Source of the DNA: Heloderma charlesbogerti
Lineage: Eukaryota; Chordata; Lepidosauria; Squamata; Helodermatidae
Length of the DNA: 64,000 nucleotides
Reading direction: 5' to 3'
Assembly (NCBI GenBank): GCA_026122225.1
Contig: JANEZZ010002202.1
Span: forward strand, 1,619,001 to 1,683,000
Within the stretch, counting starts at the first letter, position 1; each line of letters begins with the position of its first letter. The notes beneath the pieces were generated by a model. The model ran no database searches and was not told where the DNA came from. It worked only from the letters and a program-made list of their open reading frames with translations. Below are positions 1 through 11,429 of the stretch, in pieces. The translations under genes and the position numbers were made by a program.

Positions 1-369
1 GATCGACCCCTCCACACTTCTCTTGCCCTGCATTTGCAGCTAGACAGCCAATTTCAGCTGTCTAGCTTCAGGAAAGCGGAACGGGGGAGGAGGCTGCCAG
101 ATGACACATAGGATGTGTCATACCAGCATTTCCGTCTTCCCCGCCCCGGAACGCCCCCTGGAATGTGCCGATTTGGCTGCTCCATGCTCCTCTTCTGATC
201 ACAGAGTGCATGGCCATTCCGCACCGCCTGCAAGGCAGAGCAGAAGGCAGGGAAGGTCAGTTCTCTGGGAACCAACCTCGAAGTGTGGGCTCTGACTGAG
301 GTCGGTTCCTGGAAACCCACATATCCTATGGCCATCTAGCCACTGACTAGCAGCCATTGGATTGTTCCC
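1..369. mobile_element. Harbinger-like MITE, partial (left end outside window)
   Basis: Related to the elements at 10014-10422 and 23057-23495. It shares CACATCCTATGTGTCATAC-type internal blocks, a GCTAGACAGC core, and a terminus GGATTGTTCCC followed by TAA. Its orientation is inverse to the other two. The superfamily call follows from the 3-bp TAA target site seen on complete relatives. Confidence 0.6.
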
Positions 370-537
370 TAAATAGTTATATTTGTTGGTGGTAACTGAA
401 ATCCCAATTTAAAAAGTTCATAATATAATACTCATCTATGTTAAAGAGCACCTACTTGCTAAAAGGATGCATTTTACTGACACACCCACTTGAATTATTC
501 CCCCCTCTGACAACTGTCAAAACAGAGTAACATATGC

Positions 538-1050
538 TCACACTGATACAAAGTGTTAGTATTAACATTCAAAGCCCTTAATGGCTTGGGTCCAGGTTAT
601 CTGAAGGATCGCCTCCTCACATATGTGCCTGCCCTAAGATCATCCTCAGTGGTCCTTCTCCATGAGCCCCTGCCAAAGGAAGTGAGACAGGTGGCTACCA
701 GGAAGAGGGCCTTTTCTGTTGTGGCACCCTGGCTGTGGAATGAGCACCCTGGAGAGGTTTGCCTGGCACCTACGTTGTACTCCTCCCAGCGCCAGGTGAA
801 GACCTTTTTATTCTCCCAGTATTTTAGCATTTTAGCTTCCTAGTCTTTTTAGCTTTGGTGCTTGAAATATATATTTTAAAACTTTGCATTGCTGCTAGGT
901 TTTATTCTGGTTGTACTGTTATAGTGTGGTTTTATGCTTTCATATTTTGTATTGTTTTATGCTGCACTTTGTGGTTTTAATTTTTGTGAACCGCCCAGAC
1001 AGCTTCGGCTATTGGGCGATATAGAAATGAAATAAATAAATAAATTCCCA
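538..1050 (+). mobile_element. CR1/L2-clade LINE 3' end
   Basis: Codes for the C-terminal tail of a CR1/L2-type ORF2: ALNGLGPGYLKDRLLTYVP, then AFSVVAPWLWNEHP and VKTFLF. A 3' UTR follows with CCGCCCAGACAGCTTCGGC and an AAATAAATAAATAAA tail. It is 5'-truncated. Related tails recur at 17430-17500 and 32730-32800. Confidence 0.8.
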
Positions 1051-1348
1051 TTTGCTTAACAGCAGCAACAAACACTTCTGCCCCACCCCAACCCAAATTC
1101 AGTTTTTAGAATCCCTTATCAGCAGTCACTCAGTTATAGACCTGTACTTGTACATACACATCATCGCACTATATGGCTCATGGGGTGCAGTAGGTAACTG
1201 CCTCTACCCCCTGATCCAGCATTTTGCATTTGGCTCCTCCCTGAAGCCACTATTTTGCAACTTGACCTGGCTCTAAGTGCTAGGCCTCAATGTTCTAGTA
1301 CAATAACAAGAAAGATCCCTCAAGGCTGTCCATGCCTCAAATACATTT

Positions 1349-1987
1349 GCCCTTTAAAAACATTTTTATTGTAGTTAAAATATGCAAATAATACCAATTC
1401 ATTTCATATTATATTATACAATATGCAGAAAAAACAAATTTCTTCCAATATTGTCACAATAAATTCCTATGTAAAAATAAACTTGAATGAAATATGAAAA
1501 AAACTACAAAATATATGCCACATTTGTTAACATAAACCTTTCAAGAAGCATGTAGAGAAAAATATTATCTCACATTGGGATATATTAAATTATTTTTAAT
1601 AATCAATAAAAGGTTTCCACTTTTCTTTCTCTCATCTCTATTTTCATTTGTTCTAATATAAGAAGTTAATTTAGCCATCACTGCTAGGACCTATATTTTA
1701 TCATACCAACCTTTCACAGAAGGATGTGTCTGAGATCTCCAGTTCTTTCCATACAATATCCTAGCAGCAGAAAACATATAAGACACTAATACCTTGTGCT
1801 CCTGAACCACTAACCCCTCAATAAAGCTCAAAAGAAATGTTACTGAGTCCAAAGGAATTTCATAACCTAAAATCATTCCTATAATAGGTTTTATTCTTCT
1901 CCAGGATTGTTGAGGTAAGGAGCATTTCTACCATACATGAAGATAACCTCCTGTTTTCTTGTTATACTTCCAACAAATAGGGAAGTA
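1349..1987 (-). mobile_element. 5'-truncated L1 LINE fragment beside a RYR2 splice donor
   Basis: On the minus strand the sequence reads as the C-terminus of an L1-type ORF2: [15 protein letters not shown], then AARILYGKNW and MAKLTSYIR, broken by stops. A polyadenylation signal AATAAA lies at 1365-1370 (minus strand). Direct repeats AAATACATTT at 1339-1348 and 1988-1997 mark a 10-bp target-site duplication. It has the same orientation as RYR2. The insertion is 18 bp downstream of the donor of the exon at 2006-2214. Confidence 0.85.
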
Positions 1988-2005
1988 AAATACATTTATG
2001 CATAC

Positions 2006-2214
2006 CTTGAATCCATCAAAAGCAAATGCTTGTTCATCTGACCCAAGCTCTTGTTCCGGCTGACAAGCTGGCTTGGCCCAACCAACCCTCATGTCCCCTG
2101 CTGTCACTGCTTCAAATTCGAAGTACCACTTCCCAGTTTTCACCGCATACGTCTTCTCTGTGCGGAAGATCCTAAACCTTTCCATCATACCACAGAACAC
2201 ATCTGGTCTTGTAG
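2006..2214 (-). CDS. RYR2: RYR2 exon 12 of 12 in window: SPRY2, start
   Basis: 209-bp exon with acceptor TTTGCAG and donor TTCAAG/GTATGC. It completes Ala and encodes [60 protein letters not shown] and [17 protein letters not shown] and the DGFK end identify SPRY2. The first dozen residues ([10 protein letters not shown]) are a variable linker compared with what I recall of mammals. The next exon lies beyond the left window end. An L1 fragment begins only 18 bp into the following intron. Confidence 0.97.
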
Positions 2215-3710
2215 CTGCAAAGTTCAAAATATAACAGAATCTTTTCATTAAAGTAATAAAATGTATAATAAAATCACGTAATTTGTAAAGTAAGCTGAGA
2301 AAGGCTGCCAGTCTGATGATTAAAAAAAAAAAACAAGAATGTACCACATTCTCAATGAAAAGGAAGAAGTCACCAGGATGTGCTGCTGACTTTTTCTTAA
2401 ATTACTTCAGCCTTCAGCTCTATCTGTATTATCATTTCTCTGTGCCTGAATATCTGTTGGACTTCTAACTCACAATGACAGTTATTGTCTTGTCTCGAGC
2501 AAAAACCCAATGTATATTTATCAGAATGTCATTGGAGGCAGTCAAGTTGACTCTGATTTCAAAGGCAGATTCTGTGAGAATTTAGAGCGCTAAAAACTTC
2601 TTAGAGTGCAATCTATCCATTGTGCCCTTGGTGATTGGAAGCCAATCATCCAATGCAGAGTGGGAGGAGTGACAAAGGCAATCTTCACCTCCCTGTCCTC
2701 CCACCCTGCGGGTTTTGCTAGACGGGCCTTTTAGCCCATCTAGTGACAGCACTTCAGAGGAGGAGGAAAGGAAGCCAGAGGAGGCTCAGGAGGACTCGTA
2801 CCCTGGCCTCTCCAGTCTCTTCCCCTCCCCATCCACTGGAATGTCCCCTTTCTTCCTCCTCCTCCAAAGTTGCTTTTCCAACCTTGGAAGGCAGCTGGCA
2901 CGTTCTTTCCACACAGGCTGTGAGGAGGTGGGGGAGGAGCGATGGATCTCCAACTCCCCATTCTGAGGTTGGAGCGCTGTCCGGAGGTCAGAGGAGTGGG
3001 AATCCGAACAAGCCTATGGTTCCTGTGACTCTCACCCAGGGACCATAGGATTCCTCTCTTAGATAAATGGGCTCTGACTTTTACCCATTGGTGAAAACAT
3101 TTTTATTCTGTCAGGCTTTCGCCAGGCTAACTACGTGAAATTATATTTAAAGTTGTTGTTTTTATTTCTGGACTGCTTCTGTTGTATTTGTATTTAATTT
3201 GTATTGAATGGATTGTTTTATATATTATTGCAATTTTAAATCATTGTATGCTGCTCTGGCACTAAAAGGGCAAGGTAAAAATTTCTACATAAACAAACAA
3301 GCAAGCAAGCAAACTGGTTCTAATGCCATTACCACAGCATATTAAGTGCCAGTGGATTAGTCACTGCACCAATTCAAGCCACTTCTCTTCAGTCACAGCA
3401 ATCCATAAGATAAAGTTCTTAAGAATAAGGGAATAGCAAGTATTTTATTTTAATGAAATTTGCGTGAGTGTGCTCTTCAGTCAGGTATAGCAAGCTAAGA
3501 CACAGATGTAGGCATAGTTAAGCTTCATAGTGCTAAACCACAGTATAGTGCTAACAGAAGGGGCCTGCTTGAGCCTTGGGCTCACATGCTCCTCCCTCCC
3601 CTTTTGTCCTCTGGCATGGCCATGAAACTGGAAGCATCAGTTTCCTGGTTTAAGGTAACCACAGTTTGTTTTGTCCAACCTGGTAAATGCAGTTAGTTTA
3701 CACTATGATG
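2215..3710. other. RYR2 intron, mostly unassigned
   Basis: About 2640-3060 is a GC-rich non-coding block ending CCATAGGATTCC, related to 60880-61180 (both contain GCTAGACGGGC, GGAGGCTCAGGA and CCTGGCCTCTCCAGTCTC). It is a dispersed repeat of unknown class. 3070-3310 is AT-rich with a CAAACAAGCAAG tail like a LINE end. No gene is seen. Confidence 0.6.
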
Positions 3711-3715
3711 TATTG

Positions 3716-4399
3716 TGTCATGCCCCCGCTGGAAGACTCAGAGGAAGAGCTGGAAGATCAGGGACCACCCACCACCAGCAATTCCCAGGATATGCCAGTA
3801 AACCAGGAGGAGCCCAGGCCCTCAGGGGTGAGTGCCATGGGGGCACTGCCTCAGAGGTGGAGGCAGAGAAACCCCCAAGCCCTCGGGAGAGACACTCCCT
3901 GAAAAGACAGGAACTCTGAAGGGGTGCTAGACTAAGCCTACTTGTGTGAAAAGGCCTATTTGTATGTAGGAGGCTTGCTCACAAGGAGGACTTTTTCAGC
4001 TGCAGTCACTAAGAGCTCACAGCTAAGGCATGACTCTGACAACCTCTGAACAAAAACAGCAGTGCAACGCTAAGAGAATTGCTGGAAACAATGTTGACAT
4101 GAATCCAGCTCCCCCTGTCTTATTTCTGATGTAAGTAGTAGGACCTTTGGACTGAACTATGACTATCCTTCTGCCTCCTCCTTGTCTGCTGGGTTGCCTT
4201 AGAACCTTGTTGCCTGTTACCTGGACTAGACTCTGACCCTCCTCCTGCTTGCTCTTTGTCTAATGTGTTGCCTTGGAACCTTGTTGCCTGAAAAAAGCTG
4301 GACTGTTCCAACCTTACCTGTTGCCTGATCCCTGTTTGTGCTGACCATCTTGGACCCTTTAACCTGCAACGGCTAGGTTCAGACTCAGGAAACATGACA
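3716..4399 (+). mobile_element. Solo LTR, 684 bp
   Basis: Bounded by TGTCATG and CATGACA, a perfect 7-bp terminal inverted repeat of the TG...CA type. It is flanked by 5-bp direct repeats TATTG at 3711-3715 and 4400-4404. It contains an imperfect internal tandem repeat around 4180-4300 (TTGCC...AACCTTGTTGCCTG twice). No coding region or second LTR was found. The strand is a guess. Confidence 0.75.
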
Positions 4400-4469
4400 T
4401 ATTGAAATAAAGCCAAGATAAGAAACCACAATTTGACTTTGGCTTGTTTCACTATACCATACTTTAAAC

Positions 4470-5119
4470 CAGGTGTGTGGAACCTCCAGTCTGCAGTCCA
4501 AATCTGGACCCCCAGAATCTGGAGTGCTGAGGTCTTCTCAGGCTATGCTACACCACCATCTAATGATGCTCCAGCTGCTGCATGCCATGGTCAGCTTTCT
4601 GAGCTCCCACAATGGACTGATGGCCTTCTTGCTGCCTCCTCTCCCCCCCACCCCCCAGTTTCTTCTGAAAAAACTGGAGACAGAGAGAGTGGAGGCAGGC
4701 TGGCTGGCAGGCAAATACAGGAGAACAGAAAGCTGACCATGCAGTGCAGCACCTAGAGAGTGTAAAGATGTCTAGCTGCTGTATGCCTGCCTGCTGGTCA
4801 GCACCTCTGCCTCAGGAGCAAGGACATTAGGCTAGCCTGCCTCCCATCTCTCTCTTTCTCTCCCCACCTTTGTGGGAATAAGAGAATGACCAGGAGGCAG
4901 GGAGGCATGTGCAGAGGCTAGAGGGGAGAGAGACAGACAGACAGACAGAGATGAGAGGCAGGCTGGCAGACTTAGGAACATGTCAGAGAAAGAATTAATG
5001 TGCATGTCATGGTCTTGCCACCTCAATTTGCTCTATCGTTACCCACGCTGGAATGCAGAACCTGACAAGTTCCAACAGAGATATGAGAAACTCAATTGGA
5101 AAAAGGTTCCCCACTCCTG
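4470..5119. mobile_element. Old hAT non-autonomous element
   Basis: The left end CAGGTGTGTGGAACCT and right end AGGTTCCCCACTCCTG are inverted repeats of the Charlie-like hAT type. The 8-bp flanks CTTTAAAC (4462-4469) and GTTCAAAC (5120-5127) match at 6 of 8 positions, fitting an aged target duplication. There is no transposase. Confidence 0.65.
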
Positions 5120-5848
5120 GTTCAAACTTTCCTAAATTTGATCAGGTTCAGATCTACTTACAAACTGCTATTAGTTTAAACCTGGAAACAGATGCTTCCA
5201 ATGGCCTCTTGTGGCAGCACCAAAGGAAAGGGGAGGTGGGGGCACAAGTCTGAGGCTTGCTCACATCACACAAATTATAGTTTTGCATCACATCTGAACC
5301 CGGTGTAAAAGACTATAAGCCAGGGCACTTCCTCTTAAATTTGAGTTACCAGTTATATGACCTGTATGAATATTTCCTTCGAGATTTAAATAGCTATATG
5401 TGGCTTTCACTCAATTAAACTTACCTGAGATTAATTACACATCCTGATTAAACTACCCCAGCCTTCCTCTTTTAAAAAGAAGCAGGGATAGGCTGCTGAT
5501 AAAGTGGCTAACAGCTCACACTGAGAGCTTCTTGACCGCATTTCATCTTTTGCCCAATACCTGTGAAACTGCTTGGTTCATATTAGTTCCTCCTTCCCAC
5601 TTTTGTACCTTGCCTTTTCTGTGAGCATTTTTCCTGAACAAATATGTTCTGTGTACTTCCCAGTCCTGTCTGGATTACCTGCTACTGAATTAACTGAACT
5701 GATAGCCTGCTGGTCACCTGTGTGCCTGGTTTCCTTAGGCTTATCCAAACTTACTTTCCAGGCCCTGGTCCACTTAAAGTTGCTCCCATCTCAGCAAGAC
5801 CCTGATATTAGCACCTACAGTCTTATCTCTACATTTATCTCCAGTGTC

Positions 5849-5960
5849 ATAGAATCATAGAATAATAGGGTTGGAAGGGGCCTATAAGACCATGAAGTCC
5901 ACCTCCCTGCTCAGTGCAGGAATCTAAGTCCCTTCTCTTCAGCTTTCACCTAATTACGGT
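5849..5960 (-). mobile_element. CR1 LINE 3' end
   Basis: The plus strand begins ATAGAATCATAGAAT, the reverse of the ATTCTATG-repeat tail typical of CR1, followed by GGGTTGGAAGGGGCCTATAA and AAGTCCACCTCCCTGC. This is the reverse complement of a CR1 3' end. Its right limit is unclear. Confidence 0.7.
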
Positions 5961-6719
5961 GTTCCATTGTTTCACATCTACTTACTCTACCGCAATTCTC
6001 AGCTCCAGTGCAGAACACTAATGTTTTAGACTAGAGAGTACTTTAGGATAGCTTCTGCATAAGTTGCCTGGATTGCAGTGGCCTCTTGTACTTTGAGTCT
6101 GACTGACTGCTAAGCTTTTTGGTATAATAAATAATTACTTCTCCTGTCTTTTCATGCTTTACCAAACTGACCTCTGATTGTTCCCTTACTTCCCATTACC
6201 TTCCTTTTTCCTTTGTAAGTATACCATTAGGACTATGCCATTAGCTGTTTCTCTTATATTATACATTCTCTTGCCAAGTTCAACTACTCACATAATTAAG
6301 TTATCATGATTCTTCCTCACAAATCAACCCCCGCATTTCCTCCTACAATTTTTCAGCTCTGCATGGCTGTGTGACATTTTCTTCTAGATTTCTGACTGTT
6401 AACATAAACCTAATACTTGTACAAAGTGCAGTAAATTGATAGTAACCATGTTTTTTAAACCCTATTTTCAAAGAGGTAAGTATCAGGCAAAGCACAGGGC
6501 AGTGAGAAAGGGACCAGTATTGCATACCATTCCTTCTAAAGCATTTCCACTAGTATCTATTCTTTGCTGTCACTGATAAAGGCAAAAGTACGGTGGAGAT
6601 GCAAAATTCCTAATCCTCAGTACCTACCTATATAAACCTTCAGTAGCTGAGAGCCAGCATAGAAACTTCTCTAATTGTAGTACCTGCTTTTCCCCCTCAT
6701 AGTGGTCCACAGACCATCT

Positions 6720-7310
6720 GTGATTAGGCTTCTCCGGAAAAAAAATCAGATCAAGACCCCTTAATCTGCAATAACTATCACCTTGTGACTAACCTTCCAC
6801 TTCTGAGCACGGTTCTGGAGTGAGTGGTGGCCTCTCAAATCTCAATTGTCTTGGAGGATACTAATTATTTGGGATCCATTTCAATCTGGGTTCAGGCCTG
6901 GTTTACAATAGAAACAGCCTTGGGTGCCCTGTGTAAGGTCAAAAACAGACTGAACCATTCCAGCCACCCAGGGAGAGGAGCTGCTCCAAGGAATCACATG
7001 TCTCTTAAAGAAACAGGCCATATATATCACACCCTGGTGGATGAGTTAGGCTGGAAAATGGACAGTGGGGGAGTGCAACCCTGTTATTTCTCCTGTACCT
7101 CTCAGTGGGTTTCAATATTATCAGTACCATAAATAATGGTACCTTTCTGGATTGCCTGGCTGATGGGGGGGGGGGCATGGTGTCATGGCTCTGATCCTAC
7201 CTGGCTGGGCAGTCTAAGAAGGCGATGCTGAGGAACTTCTGCTCTGCCCTGTGACCCTTGGCCTGAGGAGGTACAGCAAGGCTCTGCCTTGTCCCCCATA
7301 CTTTATCTGG
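6720..7310 (+). mobile_element. CR1/L2-clade LINE, reverse-transcriptase fragment
   Basis: Broken reading frames show reverse-transcriptase motifs of the CR1/L2 clade: a frameshifted FQSGF.P region followed by FTIETALGAL (about 6870-6930), and further on VQQGSALSPILY (about 7269-7305). Several frameshifts and stops mark it as an old fragment. Confidence 0.7.
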
Positions 7311-7749
7311 AATATGTTATTGTAAGTATATCTCCCATTTTTTAATATATATTTACTCTCAATTCTTGCTTTGAATTTATTGACACAGCATATCAACTAC
7401 ACCTTATCAGTTGCTCAACTGTGACTAAATTCCTCAGAATACTTTTTTTTTTAAAGTACAAATCTGGAAATAATGATAGAGGAGGATAAAAAAAATCCTA
7501 CTGTTACCAATTCATATTGACTCTTACCGGAACTGCTACTCTGGTAAGGATCATTAACATTGTGAGGATCATTAACAATGACCCCCTGCTTACAAATGAG
7601 TCACACTTTCCCCCAAAGCAGCAGCACTGAGTAGTCATATCCTGCTTACATGCAGCCCTTTCCATAGCCCTTTCTATTTACTTGCTGAGCTGCAAGACAG
7701 CCACTCTTTCAACATTCGGATTGTGTATGCTTCTGGAAAAATGGCCCAG

Positions 7750-8213
7750 TGGCCCAGTTCACTCATAACAATAAACCATGATTTAACACTATGTAGATGA
7801 GCTCTGCAAGCCTGAGCAAAGCCTTGGGCTCACGTACTCTCTTCTTCCCTTGTCTGCCTCACCTGTCAGGAGGACTTAACCAGATTCAGTTTCACTTTCT
7901 ACAGTTTACAGCTTTGCGTATGAACCAGGAACCTTCCTGGCTTGTTGTGTATGAACTAGGAATTGTGATTTAAAACAAGCTCTAGTTTGTTAAACCAGTT
8001 AGCCAAACAACCCAGCTAGATAAACAACCGTAAACAATTCTAGCAATTGACTAGAGTTTGTTTTAAATCATGATTCCTGGTTCATACACAATGACAAACC
8101 AGGAAGATTCCTGGTTTCCAAGTGGGAGACGGGAGCCCAAGTCTTTGCTCAGGTTCACAGAGGCTTGTCCATGTAGCACTAAATTGTGATTTAGCATTAA
8201 GTGTGAACACAGC
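7750..8213. mobile_element. Palindromic non-autonomous DNA transposon
   Basis: The ends GGCCCAGTTCACTCATAAC and, inverted, GGCTGTGTTCACACTTAATG are similar. The arms carry long inverted segments, for example GAACCAGGAACCTTCCTGG and CCTGGTTCATACACAATG. Similar TTCACA...AAACCATG palindromic elements lie at 16911-17400 and from 63530 onward. Its superfamily is not established. Confidence 0.5.
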
Positions 8214-8270
8214 CAATGTGTCCAAGTAAACAACACAGCTTGGATATGAATAAACAAAACACAAAAATAT
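8154..8270 (+). repeat. Flank unit, original copy (a)
   Basis: This 117-bp unit begins TTCACAGAGGCTTGTCCATG and ends AAAAATAT. It is continuous with the palindromic transposon on its left, so it is probably the original. Copies b (8520-8633) and c (8770-8883, inverted) differ by a few bases and a short deletion (GTAAACAACACAG becomes GTAAGCACAG or GTAAACACAG). Confidence 0.85.
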
Positions 8271-8519
8271 TAGGGGTATCAGAGAAATCCTCCACGGACC
8301 CTACTGAATCCGGCCCCCTTTGAGTCCATGGAGGATCGGATCTCCTACCTCTGAAGTCCTTGCCGGCCAGATCCTGCCTGCCACCAGCTCTGAAGCCCTA
8401 GCGGTACAGCCGCCATTGCCGTATTGCTGGCTGGACTGACGGACTGCGGACGCAAATGGCGTCCGCTACACCATTTGCGTTCCTGCTCTTTGACATGATA
8501 GGCTACGTAAATCTTTACA

Positions 8520-8633
8520 TTCACAGAGGCTTGTCCACGTAGCACTAAATTGTGATTTAGCATTAAGTGTGAACACAGCCAATGTGTCCAAGTAAGCACA
8601 GCTTGGATATGAATAAACAAAACACAAAAATAT
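8520..8633 (+). repeat. Flank unit, direct copy (b)
   Basis: Second copy of 8154-8270. It is joined on its left to the hAT half-hairpin ...CTACGTAAATCTTTACA and on its right to an internal hAT end TAGGGATGTCAGAG. Confidence 0.85.
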
Positions 8634-8769
8634 TAGGGATGTCAGAGAAATCCTCCATGGACCCAAATGAGGCCGGATATGGCAATGGCGGATACGGCCG
8701 CCATTACCATATCACTGGCTGGACTGACAGACTGCGGACGCAAATTAGGGATGGACTCTGACATCCCTA

Positions 8770-8883
8770 ATATTTTTGTGTTTTGTTTATTCATATCCAA
8801 GCTGTGTTTACTTGGACATATTGGCTGTGTTCACACTTAATGCTAAATCACAATTCAGTGCTACATGGACAAGCCTCTGTGAA
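8770..8883 (-). repeat. Flank unit, inverted copy (c)
   Basis: Inverted copy of 8154-8270. Read on the minus strand it has the same two junctions as copy b: the half-hairpin on one side and the hAT end on the other. Confidence 0.85.
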
Positions 8884-9875
8884 CGTAAAGATTTACGTAG
8901 CCTATCACGTCAAAGAGCAGGGACGCAAATGGTGTAGCGGAGTCTTTTTGCAGATTTGCTGGCTCTGAAGCCCTAGCGGTACGGCCGCCATTGCCATATT
9001 GCTGGCTGGACTGACAGACTGCAGATGCAAATGGCGTCCGCTATGCCATTTGCGTCCCTACTCTTTGACATGATAGGCTACATAAATCTTTACGTAGCCT
9101 ATTGCATGAAAAAACAGGGACACAAATGGCGTATTTGCATCCCTGTTCCTTAGCGCAATAGGCTACGTAAAGATTTACATAGCCTATCACGTCAAAGAGC
9201 AGGGACGCAAATGGCATCCGCTACACTGGACGCCATTTGCATCCACAGTACATCAGTCCAGCCAGTGATATGGCAATAGCGGCCGTATCGCTGCGGCTTC
9301 GGAGCCGGCCAGCGGCTCTGCAGAATTGCCGCAGAGCAGAGCTGGCTGGTGAGGATTCCAGGGGGAGGGGCGGATCACCTCCCCCCCTGTGGACCCCCCC
9401 CCCGGAACGGCAGGTAAGTAATTTGTACATCCCTAAAAAATACACACACATTTTTACACCTATTTCTTTATTTTTAAAATCCCTTTGGATTATTTTTACA
9501 TTCAGTTAAAAAGAATATTAAATGGGAAAGAAATTTAAAGAATTTGAATTAAAATGATCATCTCTAGGAAGATAAACAGAATCATATCACTGGTACATCT
9601 GGAACAACATTGCTCTACTGGGAGCAATTGACTGGGAGAAGCTCTCCTAACTTTCAGACATATTTCCAAGCCCTACCTGAAGATTCCAGACCCTGAAACT
9701 AAGACCATTTGCATGCAAACCTTGTACTTTACTAGTGAGCTAAGGACCCTAAAGATTAGTTGGTGTATTCTCATTCAAAGAAAATGCAATACTATGAGAA
9801 CTGGCATAGTCTAGTGGCCAGCATATGACCAGGACACCTCAAGTTCAAATCTTACCTTAGACATAAGCTCATTAA

Positions 9876-10010
9876 GGGTGCAATCCTACTCATGTTTAGA
9901 GAGAAAAAAAGTCCTACAACTCATGGAATCCCCAGCCAGCCACTTAGGCCTGGGGCATGATGGAAGTTTTAGGACTTTTTAAATGTCTAAACATGCATAG
10001 GATTACACCC
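9876..10010. mobile_element. Short Harbinger-like MITE
   Basis: Terminal inverted repeats GGGTGCAATCCTA and TAGGATTACACCC, flanked by TAA at 9873-9875 and 10011-10013. 135 bp, non-coding. The 3-bp TAA target site fits the PIF/Harbinger superfamily. Confidence 0.75.
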
Positions 10011-10013
10011 TAA

Positions 10014-10422
10014 GGGAGCAATCCTATGGCCACTAGAAAGCAGCTAAATGGACATAGGATATCTTGTTTTATGGGAACCGACCTCCCCCCACTTCCATGC
10101 TGCCTCAGAGGCAGCACAGAACAGCCCTGTCCTCTGCGCTCACAATAGGAGTGCGGAGCGGCTGAAAAGGGGCATGTCCGGGGGCATTCCAGGGCGGGAA
10201 GGGCGGAAATACCTGTATGACACATCCTATGTGTCGTACAGCAGCCTCCTTCCCTGCTCAGCCCCCCCACAGCTGGACAGCTGCAATCGGCTGTCTAGCC
10301 ATAAATGCAGGGTAGGAGGAGCGCGGAGGGAATGATCCCCTCCGTGCTTCTCCTGCCCTGCATTGGATAGGCAGTGGCCTCCAAGTTTGGAGGCGGCCAC
10401 CTATCTGCACAGAATTGTGCCC
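10014..10422. mobile_element. Harbinger-like MITE, 409 bp
   Basis: Ends GGGAGCAATCCTATGG and AGAATTGTGCCC, flanked by TAA (10011-10013, shared with the neighbour on the left, and 10423-10425). The body is GC-rich with the internal palindrome ACACATCCTATGTGT. It is related to 1-369 and 23057-23495. Confidence 0.75.
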
Positions 10423-11165
10423 TAAGTAACCTTGTGCAAGATGCTGTCTGGTAAGAATTACTGATGTACATGAAGTGTTTGGTCCACGAAATATTCCATA
10501 TACGTGATTATTATTGTTGTTGTTGTTGTTGTTAATTAGGTACACATTATTTTGATTGTCCTATTTTTATTATTCTTTATAACTGGCCACTACTTAATAA
10601 AGACAGCAAGATATATACCCCAGTAGTTAATGAATGACTGTTCACCTGAACAATTCTAGAAGCAATATTAATCTGTTGTAGCAAAAACCAAGGAAGACTT
10701 CTGTGGTACTTTAAAGACTGACTTTAAGACCAGCAGGCGAGTTTACTCAGTACGTTGTCCCATGAGGCCAGTTCCATAAAAACCACTAGAGGGCTTTAAG
10801 GTCACATTATATTCTTTCAGATGTAGAATAATCCCTGAAATCATATTCATCTAGTTAGGTTACAAGAAATCTCTTGATACTCTAGAAGAAATCTCTTTAA
10901 ACTTCTTGTAGTGAAAGATACTGGGCAGTGGTTTAGCTCTCAAATATTTCTTGACACTTTCTTATCATACAAGGTAACAAAGTAAGCTGTAATTTCTGAC
11001 AAATGATATATAATAAGAAATGTTGCTTAGGCATAATTAGTACTAAATAACTTTTAAAATTACACTCTGAAGTAGTTGCTTTAAAGCAGAAAACGTATTT
11101 CCTGATCTTTAGATTTCAGTAAAGTTGGTAGAAATTTCTACAGCACATAATAGTTATCCTGGGAG

Positions 11166-11167
<2 letters not shown>

Positions 11168-11199
<32 letters not shown>
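11168..11199 (+). repeat. (TG)n microsatellite
   Basis: Uninterrupted dinucleotide run of about 16 units. Confidence 0.95.
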
Positions 11200-11200
<1 letters not shown>

Positions 11201-11429
11201 CAGCCTGATTCTGTGCTCTGCTACTTTGCTGGACTCCCAATGTCAGTACATGGTGGCACAATATCCCCTTAGGGAGCATTAGTTCTGGGGAAAAGCCACT
11301 ACAGGACATGGGCATGCTGCACAAATTGCTTTTATGGAGCAGGAATGTACATGAAAAAAGTGGGCTACCCACAGCTTCTAATGTGAGATTCTTGGACTCA
11401 GGGAAATTCTCGTTCTTCCTTCACAAGTA

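Larger units (their letters stand above)
8271..9435. mobile_element. Rearranged foldback hAT element with copies of its own flank
   Basis: Starts TAGGGGTATCAGAG, ends GTACATCCCTA. The flanks AAAAATAT (8263-8270) and AAAAATAC (9436-9443) form an 8-bp target duplication with one mismatch. Inside are two more TIR ends (8634 and 8769) and two copies of the left flanking DNA, direct at 8520-8633 and inverted at 8770-8883. Internal hairpins use TAGGCTACGTAAATC and GACGCAAATGGCGTCC blocks. It has no transposase. Confidence 0.8.
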
